DNA of 64,000 bases from Pareuzebyella sediminis (GTDB lineage Bacteria > Bacteroidota > Bacteroidia > Flavobacteriales > Flavobacteriaceae): the NCBI RefSeq assembly GCF_008367235.1, contig NZ_VTZS01000008.1:28039-92038 (forward strand), read 5' to 3'. Below, piece after piece: positions 26,215-35,728 of this stretch. The notes under the pieces are model-generated. The model was not told the DNA's origin, did not search any database, and saw only the letters and a program-made list of their open reading frames with translations. A program made the translations under genes and the position numbers. Position 1 is the stretch's first letter; each line of letters starts with the position of its first letter.

Positions 26215-27195
26215 TTATTTTTTCATTTGTTGCTGAATCCAATTCATCAGTTCATCTTTGTTGATGGCATTCCAAGTAGTCTCCGGGTTCTTTTTTTGTG
26301 CCGGATTATCATCGGGTTGAAACACCGTTAGTTCCGTATTTTCATTTCCTGCCAGTTCTAATTCCGCCAAAAAACCGACCATATCCGTCGCATTGTTTTC
26401 ATACAAGGTCTTAAGGTACGTGGTGAGCCCATATTTTATCGCGGGTTCTATATAAGCTTTTACGGAATACTCCGTATAAATCTTGATGTTTTCATTTTTT
26501 GTATCGGTATAGCTATACGCGGAGAAATCGAAATAACTATTTGGATTGGTTTTGGGTGTGCCGTTTAGGTGCGTTTCCAACATATAATTTATAAATTTTG
26601 GCTCCCATAGGTTATTTCGGTTGATCCTTATTTCGCGTTCATGTTGATACCATTTTCTTACCCAATCCATGGTGAAATTACAAATGACAATGCCTGCTAT
26701 ATGGAGTTGAAACTCATAATTCTCCTCCTTCATGAATTTAATATATCTCATCGCTCGATGGCCTACTAAACCTGTGCCCAAGAAGAAAATGTTCTTGTTG
26801 GGTAAGTGGTATTCTTTGAAAACCTGCCGAATTACTTCATGCGTGGAAAGTCCGGACGCCTTGGAAAAGTAAAAATCAAAGGGGATTTCAGTTGAAATGG
26901 AAAGCACTGCAAAGCCACTTTCAGCACCCTGGTTGTACAGCTGCTTTGCGTATTTATTTTTGTTATCGTACCCTGAATCCTCGAGAAAAATGAGTACTCC
27001 TTCGACCGTCTTATCTTTTGGGAGCATCAACGTATAGCCGCTTTGGATAAAAGGTAAAAAGTCATTTTCTCCCGTTCCGACCCTTAAGCTATCCTTTTTC
27101 AATGGTTCATATCTTTCCACGATGGTCTGCGAAAAAGTATTGCTGCTACTTATACCCAAAACAAGTAAAAGGAACAACTTCAACGGTGTTTTCAT
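26215..27195 (-). CDS. secreted alpha/beta-hydrolase-like protein, nucleophile not evident
   Basis: 326 aa from ATG 27195, which places a signal peptide (MKTPLKLFLLLVLGISSSNTFS) at the front; an ATG at 27243 would add a charged 16-residue extension. The core EGVLIFLEDSGYDNKN and NKNIFFLGTGLVGHRAMRYI have the shape of an esterase elbow, but the usual Ser of GxSxG is Gly here (GTGLVG). It could be an inactive or non-canonical member. Function unknown. Confidence 0.6.
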   Translation of the reverse strand: MKTPLKLFLLLVLGISSSNTFSQTIVERYEPLKKDSLRVGTGENDFLPFIQSGYTLMLPKDKTVEGVLIFLEDSGYDNKNKYAKQLYNQGAESGFAVLSISTEIPFDFYFSKASGLSTHEVIRQVFKEYHLPNKNIFFLGTGLVGHRAMRYIKFMKEENYEFQLHIAGIVICNFTMDWVRKWYQHEREIRINRNNLWEPKFINYMLETHLNGTPKTNPNSYFDFSAYSYTDTKNENIKIYTEYSVKAYIEPAIKYGLTTYLKTLYENNATDMVGFLAELELAGNENTELTVFQPDDNPAQKKNPETTWNAINKDELMNWIQQQMKK

Positions 27196-27692
27196 AATCG
27201 TTTTGTTTTCAATGACTCTTGAGATTTGCGTATGATGGCCCACTACCGCCGACCGGTAACGCGACGGGAAGGCGTGACAAGGTAACCTTGCAAGTACGTA
27301 CCATACTGATCATCCGTGGGGGTTTTTAGAATTGCGACCATAAGTTACCCATATTCCGGACCTTCTATTTTTTGACACGTGCATACTAGGGGTGAAGGTC
27401 GGGGTGACTTTATTAATTTCCAATTTTTAATAGGGAAAATTTACATCGTACCTCAGTTGCGGGAATAATAAGGAGTAGAGTTGCTATCGAGCATTCAACA
27501 CCGATAGGTCTGTACGTAAATAGTCAACTGTGCAGAGGAAAAATCTGGTAGGGAAAAAGGATTACGATATAAGTGGTTTATTTTCAGTAACTTTTTTATA
27601 AATTACCATAATGGTAGTGAAATCATAAAACAGTTCGATGTCACTTCCTTAGAACTAGGTACCTATCTAAAGACCACATAAAACAACCAACC
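27196..27692. promoter_or_regulatory. divergent intergenic region with a possible operator
   Basis: A 497-bp gap between divergent genes. It contains the palindrome TACCATAATGGTA (27604-27616), 76 bp before the DUF5009 start and suited to a dimeric repressor. It also has a short palindrome AAGGTAACCTT near 27285. No sigma-factor promoter could be assigned with confidence. Confidence 0.3.
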
Positions 27693-28796
27693 ATGCCTGA
27701 ACCACAAGAGAAATCAAACGGTCGTCTTTTATCCCTCGATTTTTATAGGGGATTTACCATGTTTTTGCTCATTGCCGAGTTTACACATCTATTTACTTTT
27801 TTTGTGTTGCCCCAATTTGAGGGAACCTTCATTCATGCTATCGGATCTCAATTTCACCATGTTCGCTGGGAGGGACTGCATTTCTGGGACCTGATCCAAC
27901 CCTTTTTTATGTTCATTGTCGGAGTCGCCATGCCCTTATCTTTTTCAAAAAGGATGGCAAGAGGGGATTCGTATAAAGATTTGAGCATTCATGCGGTTAA
28001 GAGGGCGTTTTTGATGTTGCTTTTAGGTTGGTGGTTATACTGTATCGGGCCGGGAGAAATTGTGTTCAGGTTTCAAAATGTATTGGCACAACTAGGGGTT
28101 ACCTATATCTTGGCCTTTTTGGTCATCCGTAAATCCGTATGGGTCCAAATAGGTTTTTCCCTACTGCTACTTTTAATTACCGAAGGATTATATCGGTTCT
28201 TTCCCGTGGAAGGGTTTACGAATGCCTTTGTCAACGGAGAAAATTTTCCGGCCTGGTTCAATATGCTTATTTCAGGATCGGACAGTGGCGCCGGCTGGGC
28301 CATGTTCAATGCCATCCCTACCGCGGCACATACGATTTGGGGCGTTGCGGCGGGCCAATTGCTTATCAGTAATTATTCGGCGAAGAAAAAATTACAAATC
28401 TTGTTTGCCGCCGGGTTTATAGGGTTGCTCATAGGCTTCGGGCTAAGCCCGTTCACACCTATCATAAAAAAGATCGCGACCACTACCTTCGTTTTTGCAA
28501 GCGGGGGATGGTCTATTATTGCCCTTGCCCTATGCTATTGGGTAATAGATATCAAAAAATACCAAAAAGGCGTGTTGTTTTTTGCTATCGTTGGTATGAA
28601 CCCCTTGTTTATTTATCTATTCGCCCATGTGGGAGGTGCCGATCTGATCAAAGAAATATTTCTTCCGATGTCAAATGCGCTCTTCGGTTGGACAGGCGAG
28701 TTGAGCGCTCAAATCATTCTGAGTTGTATCGTGCTTTTTATCCTTTGGTACATTTGCTATTGGATGTACAAAAAGAAACTGTTCATCAGAATTTAA
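27693..28796 (+). CDS. DUF5009/heparan-alpha-glucosaminide acetyltransferase-like membrane protein (paralogue 1)
   Basis: 367 aa with about ten transmembrane helices. The start RLLSLDFYRGFTMFLLI and the loop WEGLHFWDLIQPFFMFIVGV, with a conserved His, match the DUF5009/HGSNAT (NagX) family. These are thought to acetylate or transport sugars across the inner membrane; the role is not proven. It heads a plus-strand cluster; the next gene starts 10 bp downstream. A paralogue lies at 44707-45810. Confidence 0.83.
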   Translation: MPEPQEKSNGRLLSLDFYRGFTMFLLIAEFTHLFTFFVLPQFEGTFIHAIGSQFHHVRWEGLHFWDLIQPFFMFIVGVAMPLSFSKRMARGDSYKDLSIHAVKRAFLMLLLGWWLYCIGPGEIVFRFQNVLAQLGVTYILAFLVIRKSVWVQIGFSLLLLLITEGLYRFFPVEGFTNAFVNGENFPAWFNMLISGSDSGAGWAMFNAIPTAAHTIWGVAAGQLLISNYSAKKKLQILFAAGFIGLLIGFGLSPFTPIIKKIATTTFVFASGGWSIIALALCYWVIDIKKYQKGVLFFAIVGMNPLFIYLFAHVGGADLIKEIFLPMSNALFGWTGELSAQIILSCIVLFILWYICYWMYKKKLFIRI

Positions 28797-28806
28797 TACC
28801 AATTGT

Positions 28807-29943
28807 ATGAACCTGGGCCCGTTCAAAATAATGAGGTTTCTTTTTCCTGTACTTCTTCTCACAGTTGCATTCGGTCACATACGGATATTCGAGAGCGACG
28901 AAAAAATGGAGGATATCGGGGAAGAGGAATATTATGGCCTTGAAGATTTCGGGTCCGTAAAAAAGTTTGACGTCCATATTCATATCAACACCGAAGAAGA
29001 TTTTTTTATAGCGCAGGCCCAAGCGGATAATTTTCGATTTTTAGATATTGTAGATGACCGGCCCTTTGGCCTGCCCATGGAGGAGCAGCAAAAATTAGCC
29101 ATGCTCCATTTGAAGAATTTTCCGAAAAGAATGGTTTTTGCCACCACCTTTTCGGTCGATGACTGGGGTAACGAGAAATGGAGTGAAAACACGATAGAGA
29201 AATTGAAAAAATCTGTTTCGGAAGGGGCGGTAGCCGTCAAAATTTGGAAGAACATCGGGATGGATCTTAGGGATGAAAATGGAAAATTCGTGATGGTCGA
29301 TGATGCCCGACTCGACCCTATTCTGGATTTTCTCGAAACAAATAATATTCCATTACTGGGTCATAATGGGGAACCGAGGGACTGTTGGTTGCCCCTTGAT
29401 GAGATGACCTTCAGTCAAGGGTATTATAGCGCTCATCCCGAATACCACATGTACCTGCATCCGGAGTACCCATCGTATCAAGATCAGATAGATGCGAGGG
29501 ACCATATGCTCGAGAAACACCCAAACCTAACTTTTATGGGCGCACACTTGGGTAGTCTGGAATGGAGCCTTGATGAGTTGGCAAAACGGCTCGATAGGTA
29601 TCCGAATATGCATGTAGATCTGACCCGTTTGTCGAACCTAAAACTTCATGCCTTCAACGACCGACAAAAAACGAGGGACTTTTTTATCAAATACCAGGAT
29701 AGACTTATCTATGGTACGGACAGTCAAATCAATACGACTGAAAATCCCACGGCATTTAAAAAAAATATACATGATCGATGGCTACGGGAATGGAAGTTCT
29801 ATGTGACGGACGAGCAAATCAACTTGAAAGACTATGGTGATTTTAAGGGCTTGCAACTACCTACCGAAGTAGTGGATAAAATCTATGCAAAAAACGCATT
29901 GCGGATATTGGGTCTTCAAAATTGGGGATCAAAACCTGAGTAA
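28807..29943 (+). CDS. exported amidohydrolase-2 family enzyme
   Basis: 378 aa. An N-terminal hydrophobic segment (MRFLFPVLLLTVAFG, from the Met at residue 9) suggests export. TIM-barrel motifs are KKFDVHIHINTEED (HxH), AVKIWKNIGMDLRDENGKFV, PLLGHNGEPRDCW, FMGAHLGSLEW and LIYGTDSQINT. The same extra motif KIWKxxGxxxxDxxGK occurs in the gene at 32109, so the two are paralogous. The family hydrolyses C-O or C-N bonds (lactones, amides) or decarboxylates. The substrate is unknown. Confidence 0.85.
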   Translation: MNLGPFKIMRFLFPVLLLTVAFGHIRIFESDEKMEDIGEEEYYGLEDFGSVKKFDVHIHINTEEDFFIAQAQADNFRFLDIVDDRPFGLPMEEQQKLAMLHLKNFPKRMVFATTFSVDDWGNEKWSENTIEKLKKSVSEGAVAVKIWKNIGMDLRDENGKFVMVDDARLDPILDFLETNNIPLLGHNGEPRDCWLPLDEMTFSQGYYSAHPEYHMYLHPEYPSYQDQIDARDHMLEKHPNLTFMGAHLGSLEWSLDELAKRLDRYPNMHVDLTRLSNLKLHAFNDRQKTRDFFIKYQDRLIYGTDSQINTTENPTAFKKNIHDRWLREWKFYVTDEQINLKDYGDFKGLQLPTEVVDKIYAKNALRILGLQNWGSKPE

Positions 29944-29958
29944 AATTCGATGTAGCTT

Positions 29959-31224
29959 ATGACCAGACGTGAATTCACAAGAAAATCTACCATGTTAGGT
30001 GCCGGTCTCGCAGCTTCAAATTTTCTTGTATTTGCGGGAAAAAGGGCCGTTCGTTATGCGGATTTGAATTTAACCGTACCCCTGCCGATCCAGATTGTGA
30101 TCGATGATGTGGGGTGGTGGTCCGGAAAAGACGGTAATAAGCGCCAGGAGCCCTATCGTACAGGTATCGATAGAAACCATGTGCCTGCGGATTATCAGGC
30201 CATCGTAGATCTGGGAAGGAAACTGGGCGTACGCCCACAGGCGGCCACTATCCTTTGTGAGTGGGACAGAAAGAATATTTTGCGCGAAGTTCCGACTATT
30301 ACATGGATGCGCGAAAAATGGGATAATAGCAAATGGGTGGGGCCCTGGTTGGATGAAGCCGCCGATATCATAAGAAACAACCAAAGTCATTATGAACTTA
30401 CGATGCATGGCGTAGGGCATGAATATTGGGCAGACGAAAATATGACCCGGGCAGAATGGGCGGATAGGTCGGGAACCATGCGGCCCCTTGACCAGGTCGA
30501 AACCCATCTGGACTATTTTGAAAAATTGTTGCACCAAAATCAACTAGGCTCTTTTCCTACGGCTTTCGTGCCCACGGCGTTTTTACACGGTTTCGGTTTG
30601 ACCGGTACCCATCCAATCAGTATGGCGGAAGTGGTCAAGAAACGTGGAATTGAGTATATCAATACCCCTTTCAGTACTATGTATAATGCCGAGGGTGCCC
30701 AATTTGGGGTGTTTGGCATTGACTCCGGGGTAATTACCATTGACCGGGGAGAAGATCTGCTTGATTGGAACGACATTGGTGAAAGACCAAGTGGCGTACT
30801 TACAGGCCCCACTTGTGGTTTGCATTGGCCCAACTTGCTGCACGAAGACCCGCTTCGAAATACTGAAATTGTCGATGCTTGGGTGAACCTTTTGAAGCCC
30901 TACAATGATAAACCCGAAACTATCTTGGCGGGGAACTCCTCGTTATTTAGAAATCAGCTCATACATCATGTGTGTACAAAAGTGCAAATTCAAGAAAATA
31001 AATTTGAAATTGATTTTAGGGAGACCCATACATTGAAAGATCAGCTGAGTGATACACGGTTGACACTCAAAATAGCGTCGGACAGCGCGTTAACCTTCCA
31101 TTCAGAAGATGTAACGCTATCCAACGTAAAAACACACCAAGGGAGAAATGACTATTTGTATACCCTGGAAGTCGATAACTCGAAGGGCCTCGATAGCGCA
31201 TGGGTCAAATTTGAGTCATCTTAA
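29959..31224 (+). CDS. Tat-exported polysaccharide-deacetylase-like protein
   Basis: 421 aa. A twin-arginine leader, MTRREFTRKSTMLGAGLAAS. The core shows PIQIVIDDVGWWSGKDG and later YELTMHGVGHEYWADENMTR, consistent with a NodB-type metal site (DD and HxxxH), but the second half diverges. It could be a deacetylase or an inactive relative. It starts 15 bp after the amidohydrolase gene in the same plus-strand cluster. Substrate unknown. Confidence 0.55.
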   Translation: MTRREFTRKSTMLGAGLAASNFLVFAGKRAVRYADLNLTVPLPIQIVIDDVGWWSGKDGNKRQEPYRTGIDRNHVPADYQAIVDLGRKLGVRPQAATILCEWDRKNILREVPTITWMREKWDNSKWVGPWLDEAADIIRNNQSHYELTMHGVGHEYWADENMTRAEWADRSGTMRPLDQVETHLDYFEKLLHQNQLGSFPTAFVPTAFLHGFGLTGTHPISMAEVVKKRGIEYINTPFSTMYNAEGAQFGVFGIDSGVITIDRGEDLLDWNDIGERPSGVLTGPTCGLHWPNLLHEDPLRNTEIVDAWVNLLKPYNDKPETILAGNSSLFRNQLIHHVCTKVQIQENKFEIDFRETHTLKDQLSDTRLTLKIASDSALTFHSEDVTLSNVKTHQGRNDYLYTLEVDNSKGLDSAWVKFESS

Positions 31225-31276
31225 AAGTATGAAAACACGATTTGTACATTGTCCATCAAAAATAAATAGGAAGCAA

Positions 31277-32008
31277 ATGGCACTCAAATATGTAGTAAAT
31301 CTTGGTTTGCTTATTCTATTCGTAGCATGTACAGGGCAAGAAACATCCGATTATACGGTGGAGGCGATCCGTACCCCGAGCCCCCCAGAAATCGACGGCA
31401 TCGAAGATGACCCTATTTGGCAACAGATTACGCCGGTAGTGCTTAAAGAAAATCGTACTGGAAATGAAACGCGGGATGTGGCCATACGTACCCAGGTCAA
31501 ATCTTGTTATGATGACCAGACCCTTTATTTTTTATTTCTATGCAATGATCCGGATATCTGGACATCCTTTACCCAAAGGGACGAACATTTATGGGAGAAC
31601 GAAGCGGTGGAACTATTTATCGATGTTGATGATGAACCGGAGACCTATGTGGAAATCGAAGTGTCTCCGGCCAATGTGCTCTTCGATAGTTATATCGTTG
31701 ACACCTTGAATATCGATGTCCCCGAGACCGCACTTTTTAATTTGAAAGGAATAAGAACGGCAGTAAAGGTGGCCGGAACACTTAATGATCGAAATGATAA
31801 GGATGATCACTGGACGGTGGAGATTGCCATACCTCTGGCAGATCTTGGCAATGAAAACATACCACAGGTAACAACTGCGACAGAAATACGAATTAATTTT
31901 TATCGCTTGGATGAAAATCAAGGAAAGGAACGGATGTATTATGCCTGGTCGCCCACAGTCGACCGATTTCATAAACCCGCTTCTTTTGGCCGTTTGATTT
32001 TTAAATAA
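31277..32008 (+). CDS. CBM9-like carbohydrate-binding lipoprotein
   Basis: 243 aa from ATG 31277, chosen because it puts a lipoprotein signal (MALKYVVNLGLLILFVAC) directly at the N-terminus; ATG 31229 would add 16 polar residues. The mature part is a single beta-sandwich with SPPEIDGIEDDPIWQQITPV and LWENEAVELFIDVDDEPETY, hallmarks of the CBM9/DOMON-like family that binds sugar ends. It follows the deacetylase-like gene closely. Probably a surface or periplasmic binding protein for the cluster substrate. Confidence 0.75.
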   Translation: MALKYVVNLGLLILFVACTGQETSDYTVEAIRTPSPPEIDGIEDDPIWQQITPVVLKENRTGNETRDVAIRTQVKSCYDDQTLYFLFLCNDPDIWTSFTQRDEHLWENEAVELFIDVDDEPETYVEIEVSPANVLFDSYIVDTLNIDVPETALFNLKGIRTAVKVAGTLNDRNDKDDHWTVEIAIPLADLGNENIPQVTTATEIRINFYRLDENQGKERMYYAWSPTVDRFHKPASFGRLIFK

Positions 32009-32108
32009 TATGCCTCAAAAGCCAAGGCCATCTTTTTAGGGATAGATGAAAAGATGATCATTTGAAATGATAGGGGTCTATCCACAAACCAATTAGAAAA
32101 GAGCTACT

Positions 32109-33200
32109 ATGACTTACATGCACAAAAGGTCGAACCTATTGATCGTTTTTTTAATGATTACCGTGGTATTGACCGCCCAAACCGGAGATCTAAAACTACT
32201 TGATTGGCAACCAGTAAGCCAGATGGTGGTCAAAGAAACTAAAATCGTAAAAGCTAAATTTCCTGTTATCGACATCCACAGTCACCTGGGTAGGTTAGAA
32301 AACACAGAAAAGTACTTAGAGGAAATGGATAAAGCAGGAGTGTGGAAATGCGTAAGCTTGGATGGCAAATCAAAGGATGATTTTTATAAAGAGCATCTTA
32401 AGGTTTCACAATCCGTATCTGAAGATCGGTTTTTGGTCTTTTTCCGCCCTGATATGAGCAAAATCAATGAGCCGAATTTCGGTGTGAACGAGGCAAAGAA
32501 ATTAGAAGAGGCAGTTAAGCTTGGGGCCCGTGGACTGAAGATATGGAAGGATCTAGGGTTGGGCATTAAGGATAAATCGGGAAAATTGGTCACGGTAGAT
32601 GACCCCAGATTGGATCCTATATGGGCCAAATGTGCAGAGCTCGGCATACCGGTTGAAATTCATATTGCAGACCCCAGCGCCTTTTTCACCCCGCTCGATA
32701 AGTACAATGAACGGTATGATGAGTTGGGGAGCCACCCGGACTGGTCTTTCTTCGGGGATGAATACCCTTCAAAGGAAGAAATTCTAGAGGCCCGGAACAG
32801 GGTCATTAAAAAACACCCGAACACCATTTTTATCGGTGCCCATTTTGGTGCGCTACCGGAAAATTTGAAGGTGGTGGGGGAGTGGTTGGACACCTATCCG
32901 AACTTTTATGTAGATATAGATGCCCGTATTAGTGAACTAGGTAGACAACCCTATACCGCCCGCCGCTTTTTTCTTAAATACCAAGACCGGATTTTATTTG
33001 GAACCGATACCCCTTGCGACGCCGAAGCTTATCGTCTTTATTTTCGTTTTCTCGAGACCGATGATGAATATATCGATCCGACCCCGGCCCATAAACTCCA
33101 AGGCCGTTGGATGATTTACGGACTCTATTTGCCCGATGAAGTTTTGGAAAAAGTGTACAATAAAAATGCCCTGAAAATTTTCGATAGGTTTAAAGGGTAG
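32109..33200 (+). CDS. secreted amidohydrolase-2 family enzyme (paralogue)
   Basis: 363 aa. Signal peptide (LLIVFLMITVVLTAQ). Motifs FPVIDIHSHLGRLEN (HxH), GARGLKIWKDLGLGIKDKSG, PVEIHIADPSAFF, FIGAHFGALPENL and ILFGTDTPCDAE give a complete metal site. It shares the KIWKDxG and DPRLDPI segments with the gene at 28807 but is not a recent copy. Two such exported enzymes in one cluster suggest a multi-step breakdown of a cyclic ester or aromatic/acidic compound outside the cytoplasm. Confidence 0.85.
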   Translation: MTYMHKRSNLLIVFLMITVVLTAQTGDLKLLDWQPVSQMVVKETKIVKAKFPVIDIHSHLGRLENTEKYLEEMDKAGVWKCVSLDGKSKDDFYKEHLKVSQSVSEDRFLVFFRPDMSKINEPNFGVNEAKKLEEAVKLGARGLKIWKDLGLGIKDKSGKLVTVDDPRLDPIWAKCAELGIPVEIHIADPSAFFTPLDKYNERYDELGSHPDWSFFGDEYPSKEEILEARNRVIKKHPNTIFIGAHFGALPENLKVVGEWLDTYPNFYVDIDARISELGRQPYTARRFFLKYQDRILFGTDTPCDAEAYRLYFRFLETDDEYIDPTPAHKLQGRWMIYGLYLPDEVLEKVYNKNALKIFDRFKG

Positions 33201-33382
33201 TCTTTTTCATGTGCAAAATGGAGGTAGAAGGAAAGATACTGTAGGCTGTAAATCGTCAATAGGGTCGGAAGAACTAGCGATTATTCTTAAGGAAAAATAG
33301 GCGCGATTAAAAGGTAATGACACCTCTATGATGTATTAGGGTTGAGGCTATTAGGTATATGGATCAATTTCAAAATCAGGTT

Positions 33383-35329
33383 ATGAAAAAAGTAGGACCC
33401 ATGAATATGATGGAGCGCATCGCAATGGTGGCATTAGCAGGGTTGTTCTGTGTAACATGTGCACCCGATAGCAAAGACGCCCCTCTCGTACTGCAAGAGC
33501 TTAACTATACGGAGAATCCCATAGATATTCCGAATCCGGATAGGGGCGCCTATAGAGGTCGGTGGCAGAATATAGCGCCTCATTCGGTTAATGAAACGAA
33601 CTCACCTTTTGGGATTACCCCTGAAGTCGATCACCGGGTTCCGGTCGACGCAAATTCGGTAAGATATCACGGAAGGCAGGTGCCTCCCGTTGAAGGCGAT
33701 GATATAGAAGCGACCCAATTTTACAACGGGGATAATCAAAACGACGCCCCTTACATCGGAGGTACCGGGGTCTCCGCCCTGCCCGCCATTTCGTTTATGT
33801 GTTTTGACCTGTGTAATTTTTCTTCCAACGCCTTTCTCTCGGCCAAGGATGCTTTTGGGTATAAGGATGATGGATCGTTTGTAGATCCGGTCAGCGGAGC
33901 CGGACGAACAGGCAAAACCAGACCCTTGACCCCGTTTGCCCTTGATTATATAAGGGGCCTACTTCAAAAAGTGAGGACCGGGGACGGCGTGGCCTTTGTG
34001 AAATTTTCGTACGATGGCAACGGCTTTAATTATATCGAATCCCATAAGTATCCGAACCTCGATCTCACAAGTGGACTGATTCATGGCCCGGAGCCGACAT
34101 TCGTAACCGAAAATAATCCATCGGCCAAGTGTACTGTACCAGGACATGAGGACAAAAACTGGATAGAATATCATATTTGGCAGCTAAAGCCCATTTTTAA
34201 GGAGTTCGAAGACATTATCATGTGTGTGAAGACGGGGATGCTCGGCCCTTGGGGCGAACAACACTCATCACCCGAAGCTCAAAATGTGGATGCCTATAAG
34301 ACACTTCTGGATGCGTATCTCGACGCAGTTCCAGATTCACGAGCACTTTTGACCCATGCAGGCGGATTTCTGGCGTGGTACAATGAAACCTATGGTACCA
34401 CCTATACTTTTACCAACATAGACGCTATGCCGGTTCCACCAAAAGATTCGCCCGAGGCACGTTTTGGTTTTTTCAATGATAGTTACGCCGCTGGAAGTTG
34501 GGGCGACAATGGCTCGCTTTCGGAAGGGAATTCCATGATCGATAAGCGATATGGCGGTAGTGAATATGATCGGTACCGGGTTATCACTTGGATAAACAAA
34601 CAAAACCAGATCGTTCAAGGGGAAGGAGGTATCGGTGATAATGTGTTTGGCAACATGCCCGGCGCTATTTTGGAAGCCCAACAGCTACGAACAACGGCTT
34701 TGAACATGAGACACGGTCGCTACGACCGATGGAACGATTTTAGGTACAATGAAGCCAACGTGACGACGCCGGTGACGTTTCCGGCAAGTGGGGAAGAGCT
34801 ACGGGAAGGGGCGTTCACCGGAGAGACCAAAACGACCATCTTCGACCCTGTATATGATGGGCGGACCGGATTGGAATACTTTCGGGACAGAATGGGGTAT
34901 CGGTTCGTATTACGTGAGGCGAACGCCAGTGAATTCGTAGCCCGGAATGGTGTGCTTACGTTTGAAGGGAAGATTCAAAATGTAGGTTTTGGCAATGTGG
35001 TGAACAAGAAAAGGGTGTCGGTTATCTTAAAGGCCAAGGAGGGTTCCGATACTTTTACGGCAGCAACGAACCTTGATGCCAGGGATTGGCATACCGCCGA
35101 GGATGGAAATACCCGAGCGGACAATGAGGCGGCATGGCGTGATTTGAACTTCGCTATAGCACTGGCCGAATTTGAGGAGGTACCCTCCGGGGAGTATGAT
35201 ATATACCTAAAAATCAATGACCCCAAAGAACAAAGTGCAAATAAGCGTTGCATTCGGTTTGCGAACAAGGGGAATTGCTGGAACGCCGACCTTGGTGCTA
35301 ACTTGATAGGAAGAACAAAAGTGCGGTAG
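33383..35329 (+). CDS. DUF4874/DUF4832 domain lipoprotein
   Basis: 648 aa from ATG 33383; an ATG at 33359 adds eight residues. A lipoprotein signal ends AGLFCVTCAPDS. The N-terminal part has NPIDIPNPDRGAYRGRW and SFMCFDLCNF, typical of DUF4874; the middle has KTGMLGPWGEQHSSPEAQN and INKQNQIVQGEGGIGDN; the C-terminal DUF4832 region is a beta-sandwich (LEYFRDRMGYRFVLREANAS). These secreted proteins are found with glycan-degradation genes and are predicted glycosidase-like, but function is unproven. It is the last gene of the 27.7-35.3 kb cluster. The frame stays open for about 75 codons after the TAG stop. Confidence 0.75.
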   Translation: MKKVGPMNMMERIAMVALAGLFCVTCAPDSKDAPLVLQELNYTENPIDIPNPDRGAYRGRWQNIAPHSVNETNSPFGITPEVDHRVPVDANSVRYHGRQVPPVEGDDIEATQFYNGDNQNDAPYIGGTGVSALPAISFMCFDLCNFSSNAFLSAKDAFGYKDDGSFVDPVSGAGRTGKTRPLTPFALDYIRGLLQKVRTGDGVAFVKFSYDGNGFNYIESHKYPNLDLTSGLIHGPEPTFVTENNPSAKCTVPGHEDKNWIEYHIWQLKPIFKEFEDIIMCVKTGMLGPWGEQHSSPEAQNVDAYKTLLDAYLDAVPDSRALLTHAGGFLAWYNETYGTTYTFTNIDAMPVPPKDSPEARFGFFNDSYAAGSWGDNGSLSEGNSMIDKRYGGSEYDRYRVITWINKQNQIVQGEGGIGDNVFGNMPGAILEAQQLRTTALNMRHGRYDRWNDFRYNEANVTTPVTFPASGEELREGAFTGETKTTIFDPVYDGRTGLEYFRDRMGYRFVLREANASEFVARNGVLTFEGKIQNVGFGNVVNKKRVSVILKAKEGSDTFTAATNLDARDWHTAEDGNTRADNEAAWRDLNFAIALAEFEEVPSGEYDIYLKINDPKEQSANKRCIRFANKGNCWNADLGANLIGRTKVR

Positions 35330-35728
35330 ACAGCATTCCCGTTTATAAAGGGAAGGAAAATAACCTCAAGCAAAGATAAGGAGCAGCACTTGGCTAAAGG
35401 TAAAACCTGTTCTCTAGAAAGAGGAGGTGCTCCATTTTTTTTTGATTTGTGTTGTGGTTCGGATGGTTTCATTTATACATCAGAAGAACAGGCAAGCCCC
35501 AAGGATTACAACACCGACAAACCGTACCGTAAATTCAATCATTGGGAATTGTAATTGGGGTGTGTAAAAAATACGTATGCAACAGTCATAGCTTGCCCCG
35601 TACTGTCGATAGAATTGGCAAATTACTTCAACTAAGGAGTGCATATCCCTCTGCCTATGCTATCCGCTCCATAATTCCCCTAATATTCACCCTAAATCAA
35701 GACCTTAAGTTAGGCTTTACGTTCGAAA
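35330..35728. other. convergent intergenic region, with possible terminator
   Basis: The stretch 35380-35443 has GGAGCA pairing with TGCTCC around a long loop, followed by nine T residues; a shorter GGAG/CTCC stem also fits. The frame of the DUF4832 gene continues open through it to TAA near 35551. Nothing else is seen. Confidence 0.45.
35380..35443 (+). terminator. possible intrinsic terminator after the DUF4832 gene
   Basis: GGAGCA (35380-35385) and TGCTCC (35428-35433) flank a large loop, then A and nine T. The loop is unusually long, so this is a weak call. Confidence 0.35.
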
